From NCBI GenBank assembly GCA_009801015.1, contig VHZZ01000289.1:40558-64025 (forward strand): DNA of 23,468 nucleotides, given 5' to 3'. Both the position numbers and the translations under genes were made by a program. The DNA is from Silene noctiflora. Its lineage: Eukaryota; Streptophyta; Magnoliopsida; Caryophyllales; Caryophyllaceae. This document shows, piece after piece, positions 1 through 11,600 of this stretch. Within the stretch, counting starts at the first letter, position 1. Each line of letters opens with the position of its first letter. The notes under the pieces were generated by a model. It saw only the letters and a list, made by a program, of their open reading frames with translations, made no database searches and had not been told where the DNA came from.

Positions 1-387
1 CAATGTATGTTTTAATATAAGTAATTAGAATAGAAATAAGAATAGGAATTAAGTTGAGTTGAGGAGAAAAGGTAATTAATTAGAATAGAAAATATAAAGG
101 GGCCCACATGTAAAATATAATATGAAATCCATCAGCCAATCAGAAGCCAAGAAAAGACTTGGCTTTTATACTATGTAGATTTTAAGTGGAGCCATTTGCT
201 TCAATTAGTTTTACCCTAAACCCATTTCTGCATTTTTTTTATTTTAATTTTTGAGCATTTAAAAGATAAATTATTCCTAATACGGAATTGTCCCATTTAT
301 GCTACGAGATATCCTTAGTTACATGATACATCCAATATTAGGCCATTGTACATCCCAGGTCCTCAACGTGAAAGCTAAGATTGACAT
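1..387. other. AT-rich intergenic DNA downstream of the kinesin gene
   Basis: No credible coding region is seen. The stretch is AT-rich and contains a perfect 8-bp stem-loop at 144-165 (AAGCCAAG, six-base loop AAAAGA, CTTGGCTT) followed by four T. It may be the end of an older mobile element, but no partner end is visible, so it is left unassigned. Confidence 0.6.
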
Positions 388-1613
388 ATTCTACTGTGTA
401 TCCTTAAAATTTCCGGTTTTCTATGTTATATCTCTACATTTTTGAAATTATATGATGTACCTCTGAACTCTATATGTTAGTCTATACCATGACCTTATTT
501 AATTTATTTGCTAACTTAGTTTCTTAACTGATCTATTAAATCGTCTATTTTCCATTCCAATTACTCAATAACCTACTCAATTACTTATTAGTCCGCAGAA
601 TTACCCATTAACCCACCAAATAGTATAGAGTTCTAACTAAAAAATCATCAAATCTCCATTATCATGTCATGAATCATATGAGATGTTTTTAATAGTAGTT
701 TGTGCTTATTAAAAACAATTTGTGATACTTCTTATATAGGATGGTGATACAACATTAAGAGTGCGTTTGGTTGGGGGTCTATAAGAAAGGGAAATAAAGT
801 TATTGATTTCCTTTGTTGGTGTTTGTTTGACACAAACAAAGGGAATGAAACTCCTTTCCTTACCCCTCAATCCATCTAATTCCTTACCCCCACCCCCCAA
901 GGTATGAGATTTCATTACCCTTGTTACCTTTCAACCACCTTGTTCACCAACCACCACACTTGCGGCTACCACCACACCAGCCACCACCATAAAGCCACCA
1001 CCGCCACCACCGCCATGACGCCATCACCACACCACCGCCACCGCCGCCACCACCATCGCCATGACGCCACCACCACCACCACAACCACCCCACATAAACC
1101 ACCCGCACCCGCACACCAAAACAAACCACAACCCACCAATCTTCTCTCCAAGTACCCCATACCGCCGGATTTCGAGGGTAGGGGAGGGTTTTTTTAGGGT
1201 GAAGAGTGACGGTTGTGGTGTTGGAATAGGGTGGGGCGGCGACGACAAGTGAGCGACAGTGTCAAGTAGGACGATGTGGTGGAGTCTCAGCAGTAGTGGG
1301 GTGGGGAGACGATGGTTAGCCATTTTTGAGTAAATAAGATGTTGTTTGTGGTGGTGTGTGTTAATGGTAGGATTGAGAGTGGGTGGACCATTAATTCCCT
1401 TTCTTGATGTAACCAAACAACTAGTTAAGTTTTAGGTAATCCCTTACCTTTCCCCCTGTTACCCTTTCTGATTTCCTTTCTCTTTCCCTTTCTCTAACCA
1501 AACGAGGTCATGATGGAGAAATAAGTAAGAAGTTTAGACGTAAACGCAGAATATAAAAAAAAAGGAGGGGTACAGCATAGAAAATCGAAAAACTCGAGGA
1601 TACACCGTAGAAT
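388..1613. mobile_element. Terminal-inverted-repeat DNA element (non-autonomous), interrupted by a second element
   Basis: The left end (388-436, starting ATTCTACTGTGTATCC) matches the reverse complement of the right end (1566-1613, starting ATTCTACGGTGTATCC). The resemblance continues imperfectly for about 48 bases, through a shared TTTTCTATG block. No transposase frame lies between the ends, so this is a non-autonomous element. Another TIR element (761-1507) sits inside it, so this one is probably the older insertion. No clear target-site duplication could be read, and the superfamily is undecided. The arms are diverged, which suggests age. Confidence 0.55.
761..1507. mobile_element. MITE-like element with CGTTTGGTT ends and a CCACCA-rich core
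   Basis: The left end GTGCGTTTGGTT (761-772) pairs with the right end AACCAAACG (1496-1504). Just inside, both arms are purine-rich when read inward from their own ends (AGAAAGGGAAA against AGAGAAAGGGAAA). The core changes strand composition: about 930-1150 is CCACCA-rich on the plus strand and about 1180-1400 is G-rich. Apparent His/Pro/Thr-rich frames in the C-rich half and Gly/Val/Trp-rich frames on the other strand are translations of low-complexity DNA, not genes. Target duplications are unclear. Confidence 0.55.
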
Positions 1614-2162
1614 AACCCATATATTTTATATATGAATAACAAAAACTATCTAAATGAAGTAACATGGAGAGTTGTAATTGTGGGTGTATGGAAATACGGT
1701 GCATTGGATTTTAAAAAACCGGAAAGAATGACTTATGAAATAATCCCTTGATAAAGTCTGTCGAACAGAAAATGAACATCCATCAATTACGACTATGCTT
1801 TTCTAATTGCGAGATAAAGAAAATGAGCTTAATGGAAATGTCTCTTTCTGTCGAACGTCTATAACAAGTTTTGAGTCTTTTGAGTTTTGACACTAATGAA
1901 TAATGGAAGCTTAACTTCAGTTAAAACTCGACGTAAATCAGTAGATGGCATGGTTCTCAGAGTCTATTGGTAAAATGGTAAATAGGTGATTTCATTGCCA
2001 TTGAGAACTCTTACAACACCACAAAAAGCGCTACATACAAATTCAGGACAGAATCCCTTAAATGCATATACATACATTATACATACCGCCAAAAGGAGCC
2101 CCATAATTTTCGTGGGGAGAAAAATGGCAAAACCAAAACACAACAAAAGAATCATCGACTCC
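1614..2162. other. 3' flank and 3' UTR of the kinesin gene
   Basis: On the minus strand this DNA follows the TAA stop. The first 150-200 bases are T-rich and contain AATGTATGTATA-type far-upstream polyadenylation sequence, but no perfect AATAAA is present, so the cleavage site cannot be placed. Further downstream is AT-rich spacer without a supported gene. Confidence 0.45.
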
Positions 2163-2612
2163 TTACTTGACATCCTTAAGTACACCACCTCTTTCCAGCT
2201 CGCTAACTAGATCTCTCAGGGCCGGCACTTTCATAGCCAGGGTTCTATATAGTCGAGAATACCTAGCACGGGTCCCATCCGCAGTTTTTGCCAAGGCGAG
2301 CAAACTAAGGGCTTCTGGTAGTTGAGAGAATACCTGTTTCATTTCTTCCAGTGACATGTTTTCTAAAACTGTAGGTCTCGGAACCACTCTCACTACTTCA
2401 CCCCCTTTTGGTTCCTGAACCCTAGCATCTGCTTTGACCACCAGTTCTGAATTGGAATTTGCCCCACATTTGATGATAAATGGGGTGGTAGAGCCGGTGT
2501 TGAATTGCAGAACATTCCATTGTGATACATCTGTTTCTTCATTGTAGCTCAACTCCGAGGATGGTTTCCGAGTATGTGCAAATTGGAAACTATCATCTTC
2601 TTCAGCAACAGA
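2163..2612 (-). CDS. KAC1: KAC exon 23 (residues 1126-1274): C-terminus and stop
   Basis: It starts [16 protein letters not shown] and contains [53 protein letters not shown] and the end GGVLKDVK before TAA (2163-2165). It resembles a compact beta/alpha terminal domain and is nearly collinear with Arabidopsis KAC1. Confidence 0.96.
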   Translation of the reverse strand, partial: SVAEEDDSFQFAHTRKPSSELSYNEETDVSQWNVLQFNTGSTTPFIIKCGANSNSELVVKADARVQEPKGGEVVRVVPRPTVLENMSLEEMKQVFSQLPEALSLLALAKTADGTRARYSRLYRTLAMKVPALRDLVSELERGGVLKDVK

Positions 2613-5600
2613 CTGAGCAATTTATAGATAAAAAAAAATTGTGAGAAATTCAGAACAAATAGAATATGTCAAGAGTTTACTCAAATAAACAAATATCTCC
2701 CTGTCAGTCTACTGCAATCCCACCTTCCCCTGAACAAAAAGGGCTCAAGTTTGCATACATACTTCTCTCTCTTAGGCTTCTTTTGTTTGGTCCGTGCATG
2801 GTTCATACTTGGTACAAGTCACTCAGAACCAAAAGCAATTCAAAAGCGATAAGTATAACCGTTGAAACTTGAAAACTATACTCACTGTCTCAACCTAACT
2901 AAAATATTAAGTCGAAAGTCCTCTTCAACCACGAGAAAAGAAATGAAAAAATAGAAAGTGAACGCAAATAGCCATGATTAATAAACAACACTGCAACTGC
3001 AAATGCAAAACCAAAAGAGTAGCAACAACATTGATGCTTATCTTCAGTACGTAGAAAAAGAAAACAATCTACCTCTACGATAGAACGAGCCTCAGCAATT
3101 TGCCTCTGTGCACAAGGATGATCAATATCAAGCAGTGAAGGCATTTGTTCACCCAGTTCATCCAAAGAGGTAAGCAGTTCCCTTTTCTTGCTTCTACTTA
3201 GGGAGTTTCCAGAAGCTTGCCTTGTTATATCCTATAAATTATTAATTGTCACTCAGTTGCCATCCTTGAGTAGTAGTTTGTTATTTTAGAGATAATATGG
3301 ATACACAAAAATTAACCTTGATTTGCTTCAATATGCCATCAAGAGAAATCAGAGACGCAAGTCTCGCGTCTTCAGCTGCAGTAGAAGGATTAGGTATTGG
3401 CGAGCCACCACTTTCCAATGCCAATGGAACTGCGTCACTTTTCATCTGTTGCAATATCTGAATACAACACAGAAATTTAATAAGGTTCCTTTAGTTTCAT
3501 CTACTTTCCAACTATGTATATGAAAATGCAAACCACACAACCCTACTCAGAAAATTTCTTAATTAGACATGAACACTATAAGGACTAGACGAACTAGCAC
3601 TTATAGATGTTACAGTCCAGCCACCATATAGAGGTATCTGATGAAATGGATGTAGGTACAGGTTTTTCTTACTCCAGTAAAAAATAACAGCACCCCCATG
3701 GGTTTAATAGCAAAGCACTCTATCTATGATTTCTTCAGCTATCCATATCCGCTCAAACAAATTGGAAAGATTACAACCCATCAAACAAGAACGATAGATT
3801 GTTCACTAATGCTATATAATTTCACAAGGCAGCAGCATGCCAGCATTCGGTCAGTTAAATCATGAAATATAATTCCAAGAAGTACCTACAAAAACTGAAA
3901 TATGACAGAAAAAAAGCAGTGTTAACAAACTATCAGTACCTTCCTTCTCTTATGATCAACAGACTCAAGAGCAGAACGTAACTTAGCAACCTGCGCTGAG
4001 TCCTCTGCCATTTCCATTGCCAAAGTGCCTGCAATATCCTGGTGAAGAGAGCAGATTCACACATCAAATTAAAAAGTAATGATCCTGTGCGTCTGTGGAA
4101 ACTGGAAAATGCTTAGTAATCAGTTAACTAGCTACGTTTCTGTAATCTACTCCATGGCATGTTCCAAGCACTTTATAATTATAAGGTGAACCCTAAAATA
4201 ATGGGAGTATAGAATCAATATTAACCAGACACAACTGGCAGTGCATAGTAAATAAAATGAAGAAACTGCATCTGCTTCAATAGTAATTACAGCAATAGAT
4301 AAAGTCTGGGTATCAAATACACATCTATGAGGATTCATAATTCGATACAACATTCCTCTTATAATAAGATTACATAACTGTCATATCCAAACGGACTTAT
4401 GACTACTGTGCGGGATTAATGACTGTCAAAATGTATCTGCAGTTCTACATAATCTAAATGCTATACAAAATTAGAGCAGACATCCTATTTCCATACAGTT
4501 TCAGCAGCTAGAGAGCACAAAATTACCCAAACAAACTTTGACTTCCGTTGCCCACAGAAAAAATTGCCAGTACTCAAATGTCAAACATAATACTACGTAC
4601 TGAATTTTCCACACCAACTACTTGCAGAGTGCTCCGCGTTTTAGGTACTTGAAAATTTCTCTATAAAAGAGCGATGATTAATTTATAAGACGTTATTCTC
4701 GCCTTTGTGATATGATTATTTACAGTGTGTTATTTTCTTGACAAGGCTTTTTTTTTCTTTTAGTTATTTATCCAACATTGACTGTTTCAAATAATGAAAT
4801 CAATTTAAAATTAAAGCCATGCTAGTGCATTGTAGTTGTTAGTCTAAAGATCACTATCCTAGATTCAATAGATATACCTTCAAATGCTGCAGCTGAGATG
4901 TGTAAACACGCTTTGCATACTCAGATAGAAGCTGGCCAAGAGCATCAGTGCTTGGAGGCAGAGCAGCACCAAGTCCAGCCATCCAACCATCCATGATCGC
5001 AGTGGAGAGGAGTTCCAGCTGGCCAGTGGCCCCACCTATTTGATCATCACCAGTAACCGAAAGAAACTCAAAGTTCTCAGCAAGCCATGACCTGATTTGA
5101 CGCTGCAGCTCTCCAGCTGGTGTATGAACAAAAAGTGCAGCAAGGGCACTGTTTCCAACAGCAAAACTTTTAGCTTCCTCGGTTATTTCCCTAAGTTTCC
5201 CACCAGTAATATGCTGCCTCCACGTTTCCTGTTTCCAGATGTCAACAACATAGTGCATCAAAGACACTCACTGAAATTATGAACGCAATAAAAATCCAGT
5301 TTTGCTTACCTAGAACAATACACTTAGGCTTTGTTTGGATACCAAAATAGGAGGGAAAGGGAGAGGAGGGGGAGGAGGGAAAGGGAAGTGGATGTTTAGA
5401 TACAATTTCCCTCCAAATATTTCCTATGGTGGAGGGATTTTGATTTGCTTTGGAGGATGGAAAATGGATCCCTCCCCTTCCATTTTCCTCCACCATTATT
5501 TGCTATCCAATCAAGGGATTTTAAATCCCCTACTCTTCCTCCCTTTCCTTTCCCTCCAAATACCTCCATCCAAACACACGCCCTTAGGGGTGTTTGGATA

Positions 5601-8600
5601 GCAAAAGTGGAGGGAAAGGGAGGGAAGGGGGAAGGAGGGAAGGGAAAGGGAGGGAAGGAAAGGGGAGGGGGAATAGGGTGTGGGTGTTTGGATACAATTT
5701 CCCTCTAAATCTTTCCTATTGTGGAGAGATTTTGAATTACCTTGGAGGAGGGAAAATGGATCCCTCCAAATCCCTCCCCCTCCATTTCCCTCCACCCTTA
5801 TTTGCTATCCAAGAAAGGGATTTTAGATCCACTATTCTCCCTCCCTTTCCTTTCCCTCCAAATCCCTCAATCCAAACATAGACTCATACTGCAGAAATAA
5901 GGCAAACGTGTACCATTGAAACAATTGAGTTCAAAGTAACAGCAGCTTCTGGATTGTGGAAAACACTTGAAAATTAGCAATGATAGCTAAAATGATTTTC
6001 CCTTGGGGACAAGAAAAAAGAGAAGCATGGCGCATTCGCAGATACTTAGACTAAATGTACATACATCTAAAAAGGAAAAAAATAATAAAAAATGAACTAC
6101 CTCATCAATGCCTCGTAGCTTCAAAACCACAGAAGAAAATTTTGACTTCTTCTCTGGCTTCAAATTCACTCTAAACCCTTCAATTTGCTCCACCACAGCC
6201 AAAGAATTTCTAGGGCTGAAATCGTAATGCATAGGAGACCTTCCCGGACTGTTTCCGCGACTGGAACTTCTGCTCCTTCCACTGTTGGCTCTCTCGAGGA
6301 ACCTCTCAACTGGAGCAACCTGAAGAAGAAAGTATACTTGATATCCTAAATGGCTCCTGAAAGAGCTAAATAAGAGTGACAATATTAAATTGAACATGTC
6401 ATGTTTCCCCATAAAGAAGCTTACCTTAATCGATTGCAGCTCTGGAGACCTAGCAATCAAAGATCTTATATACAATATCCTTACACGCGATACAAGCATC
6501 GTATCCATCACTCTTCTTGGTTCCATTTTGCGGATAAAAGAAAAAACAGCATCTCTAATTTCTGCTAATATCTCATGCTCTCTAGAGGCCCCGGCTTTTA
6601 TAACTGCAGCTAGTACCTGAAATTTTGCAAAATTATACTGAATTAAAGTTCTGGAGTATGGGCACACAAAATAAAAAGTCTACCAACAAGTTTTACATAG
6701 CTTCTAGCCGAGCAAAAATAAAGACAAGTAGATTTAAGCTACTCAAGACCCTACTTTATTAAGTTATACGCATACAAACGTAGATTTAGCATACATCACA
6801 AAAAAAAAAAAAAAAAAATTAAAAAACAGAAAGGTATTGCAAAATTGAATACAATGTCACATCGTAAATCACAACAATACAGACTCCCAATGTCGAAACT
6901 GTCGAGAAACAAGCATGAAGATCAAGGATGGCAAGAACTACAAATCTAACTCTCCACTTAAGGCAATCAAAAAATTTCTATTTTTTTTTTATAGAAGTTA
7001 AAAGAATGAACTTAAAGCTTTAGAGGACAAGAAGCTCTTTCAGCAATGAAATTAAAATGTCTAACTGAATTCTTAAATATTTCACAAGCAAGCTTTCAAA
7101 TGCAGTCAATGCCACTCAGAATAATACATAGTATAGCCTAAGGTATCGAATCAGCATTGAAGCTTGAAGTCCTTATACAAAAACCACATGCTTTTTTCCT
7201 CAAAAAGAATACCACATGCTTTCTCCTGGTGACGACAAGTCTAAAGTCAGTGCAACGTTGAATCTTCAAGTCATCCAAGTTCTAACAAATCGAAAACATT
7301 GACAAACCAGGGCTCCTATAGTACATTGTTTAACTTCTATGAATGTAAAAACAACGCAGTTGCATTTATCTAGTATTTACCAGCATTAGAAGTTTATTTG
7401 CACCATCTGCAATAGCAGCAAGACTGTCATATTGTTCAGGATCAAAGTCATTCAAGGCAGCAGTTAGATATTCTCCAGCTGGGGTACTTTTTGTTTTATC
7501 ATTTCCAGGTTTAACCAAAGCAACTGCCATCTCCTTCTTATCACCAACTGATGCAGAATTCAGTTGATCAGATCGTCCTATACTGTTTTTATTGCTCCTG
7601 GACATATATAAAACCTTAAAGATTAATATGCACTTGTATCCTCTTTACCATAAAAATAAAAGAGAATGACCACAGTATGACGATAGCTGACAGATTTAAG
7701 GGACTATGCATTTAAGTCAACAACACACTCAAATCCCTCTAAGGCTCCCAATTATGGTAGCCTAAAGGAAATTGATGTTTCCACATGACAAAAAATGATA
7801 ATTGGATCAAAATTTGCATTGACCAACTATTACTCCATAGTATAAGTAGCGCATAACGTTTAGTAAGGCATTTTGCTTTCTTCCATCATATTTCAATGCT
7901 AAAAAATAGTGTCCTTTGCTCTTTTTAAAATAGAATAAAATAAAGTATATAACGTGATCAATAAATAACTAAATAGTGACAAATAGAAACCAAGATCAAG
8001 ACCGAAGATTTTCCAGTAGAATCAAAATGCAAGTCACAGAATAAAAAGGAAAAAAAGAGAGAGCAGGAGTGGAAGCACCACCTGACCAGGTCCTGGGTCT
8101 GGATACTTGGTAGTCCTCTAGAGAGCGGACTAGACGCCTGCCAGTAGCACAAATGTTAATTGGTGACACTAAATACCTAGCAGCTGATCGATAAAGCGAT
8201 TAAAATATCAGGATCAGTTATAGAACTAAATAAATTAAAACCATGTAGGAACCATTTGGCAGGATATTGTAGATGACAGTCAAGTCTATTTTGAATTTCG
8301 AAAATCAACCTTACCTATGTTTTAGATTACAACCAAAAAACCCCATTGTTGACCCTCACTATAGAGTACAGACAAGGTCTAGGAAGTTCCATGATGTAAT
8401 GCAGCCTTTAAATATAAGGAGTAATAATTAGTGAGGAAGCTAGAGGAGGGACAGTTTCACCTTTCCATTAGATGTTGAACAAATCTATTGGATTACCAAG
8501 GGCAAACCAGAGGGGCTTTAAAATTATTTCTATTTTACAACACAATTGGACTTCAGTCTGATGACGACGGATGACCTATCCTCATTTGTGGAAAATTTCA

Positions 8601-11600
8601 ATAATTCATTACAACAAATTCTTCCTGTAAAAATAGCTATTGCATTACCATGAGGTGACTATTATATTACCATTACACCACCTTTTAACACACTAAACAT
8701 AAGGGAATTCATCCACATAATCCGATAATATTTCATCTTCCCAATCCCTAATCCAAAATACTCACATCTATCGCAAAACCCCGAAGAATTGAATGAATAA
8801 AGAACACGCCAACAGCACATGGGGAAACAAATGGCCCATACAAAAATGCAATAAACTTGAATCGGGAATAAATCTACCTCGGAAGACCCAACTGAATTCG
8901 TTTTTGCTGTTAATTTGTCAAATAGTTTCTCGTTTTCCTCATGCAACCTCTGCAATAAAGCATAATTCATTGTAAAAAAAATAGCATGGCAGAAGGACAA
9001 AAGGAAGTAACAACCACTGATCACAAGGAAAACACAAATTTTAGAGTCCAACTCTCACTTTCACATGAAAGAGGAAGTGCAAAACTCAAATGAAACCAAC
9101 TTTTCATAAACAGAATGATTATTTTCTCCCGAAGTTCGTTGAGCTTCCCATGTTCTATTATTTAGAACTTTGGGCCTGGCTCAATGGACGTGATATGCTG
9201 AACAGAAAAAGGCATACCTTGAACAATAGTGAGTATTCAAAGTATAAACATCCAGATAATGTGTAGAATGAACATCAAACACAACTAAAGTTGATTCATA
9301 AGTTCAAGACTGACAAGAAAAGTAAGCTACTGACTGCATTAGTCTACAGAATTGTATATCAAGTAAACAACCACCGCCAAGCCTCAACTGATTCCCTGAC
9401 AAGGTCAAGCTGGATAATACTCCTTCCAATTCTGAATAAGCTTCCCTATTTACTTTTCCGTCAATTCACAATAACTTCCCCATTTCTATTTTTGGCAAGT
9501 GTCTGTGTGGTCCAAAGTTAATTTTATGGTAAGGTAGTGTGTTTGTGTGGTCCAAATTTAATTGTAAGGTGGGGTAGTGTGTTTCCTTAAATTTTGTGCC
9601 TAAGGGGAAAGGGGAAGTTTATTGAGAATTGTAGAGAGTATAATTTTTTTTTGTTTTAGATAAGAAATATTACATTAATCTAAAGTAACCAGTGCACAAA
9701 AACTGGTCTTACTTATCCAACGAACTCCTAAAGATCATTTAAACAGCTGAAATTAAGACGTAATCATTCACACAGATAGATATCTCTTAAAAAAAGATAT
9801 CCCATCCATTGCCATAGAAAAGAAAACTCTTAAACAAAACTTTAAGCAGAAAACAGAGTGTCTGAAAAGGTGCAACAAAAAATGAAGAACATTTGAGCCC
9901 GACTGTAAAATAAGGTACCTGAATTAGGACATCCCGTTTAACGAGTTCCTCTTCAAGCTTCTTTGTATCAGCTGAAGAGTCAGTATTATCTCCTTGTACC
10001 TTCGAATTTGACTCCATTTCACTCCCTGATCTACTTTCAGCCAATTGAAGAACCTCATTTACTTGTTGTTCTAAGCTTTTAACTTTAGCCTGTACAAGGA
10101 CAATATAGTAGAAGTTAATAATCCACATTAAGTCATAAAGAACTCTAAAAACTAGCAACTCCTAGTGATACCAACAGTTTAAATAGAGAAGCTATTGCGA
10201 GTCATGAGTCGTTAGTCGTGACAGACACAATCAAGTAAAGTAGGTGACTGTTGTTTTCTGAAAATACATATCAACTTACAGTTACAAAAGAAATTTAAGT
10301 GCCCTGGCTGGACTGTATCATGAACTGGTCAAAATGCTTGGTCAATTGTTGGCGAAAAAAGTAAATACAATTATCCTCTTCATACTAATGCATACATTCA
10401 CCTGAGACCCTAACTTACCTCTACCCAATATACGCAATAGCAGTTATCAAGGCTGTTTACACCATTTTTTCGAGGGAGGGAAGCTGACAACTGTGACCAG
10501 TGATACCGGATTGAGGCAACTAAAAGTTGAACCCACCTGTAGAATCTGAATAGTAGAGTCTCTTTCTTGTATTAGCAATTTTTGTTCTTGTTCAGCTTGT
10601 AATAACTGGGCAATTTGATTCCTCAATTGTGAATTCTGGTCTTTCTCAATCCTATACTTATCAACCAGCATCATATTTTCTGACTGCATCGCAGAACAAC
10701 TAAATTCAGAGAATTGTCCGCATGACTGTGAGGGAGATCAGTCTCTCACTATCAGACAAGGTAAGGAGAATAAGGAGGTAAGACCTTCAAATCAGACTGT
10801 GCAACGTTAAGTTGGACACACTGATCATTTGCATCCTTGGCAGCTTGTTTTAATCCTATAACCTCTTGCTTCAAATCATGAATTTCCTTTTCTTTTTCAC
10901 AGAGCTCTTTGCGAGTATCATTTGCCTACAATTGTAGAAGTGAATGAAATTTAAGAAGATAATGTCATCATCCTGACTCAAGAGAAGCAAAATCTTATCA
11001 GTGCCTCAAGGACTACCGCAGATAGCAAGTTCAACGGGGAAGGGGGGGGTGTTCACACCCTTACCCATGAACAACACAGAGAGACTCTTTCCGGATGACC
11101 GGAAATGAAAATTGTGACAATTCCATGAAACGACTGCTACTTCATAATGAAAAGAAAAAACAAATAAAAACTTTGGAGTGATAGATAGTAAAATTGTCTA
11201 AAAAGTTATTGTTAAAATGGAACTCACAATGTCTCTCCACTTTTTAATTGTATCTCTATTTCCAAGGCTTAATGTAGCACTCCTAGCTCTAGTGGCAAAG
11301 TTGAGGGATGATAAGGTTTCCGACAAGCTAGAAACATCTGGACATGTATTGACGATCACCAATGTTTTGGCACTCCCATCTACACCAAATTGAACCAGAG
11401 AAAATTATGGACCAAGTGATCCCAGCATTTGAGAACAGGCATGAAAGAAATAAAAAAGAAACGTGTTCTCTCCTCCACTCACCTAAGGAGTCAGCAAGGA
11501 GTCTCGTTAGTAGTGAATTTTCATAGGGGACATCATCCTTCTTTGAAGTCAAAGACGACAAAACATCTCCCAATCTGTGACAGACGCATCAATCAACAAC

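Noticed and set aside
144..165. Stem-loop followed by T-run as a transcription terminator or Helitron end
   Set aside because: Plant nuclear genes do not use such terminators, and no CTRR end or matching 5' Helitron end was found.
904..1416. Overlapping His/Pro/Thr-rich and Gly/Val/Trp-rich open frames on both strands
   Set aside because: They are translations of CCACCA/GGTGGT low-complexity DNA inside a TIR element, without family resemblance or splice support.
5335..5881. Several open frames of 87-95 codons on both strands, rich in Pro/Ser/Phe or Gly/Lys
   Set aside because: They cover the purine and pyrimidine tracts of two tandem MITEs within intron 18; no coding signature.
8662..9051. 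129-codon minus-strand frame
   Set aside because: Only the part matching exon 14 (8878-8949) is KAC sequence; the rest is read-through into introns 13 and 14.
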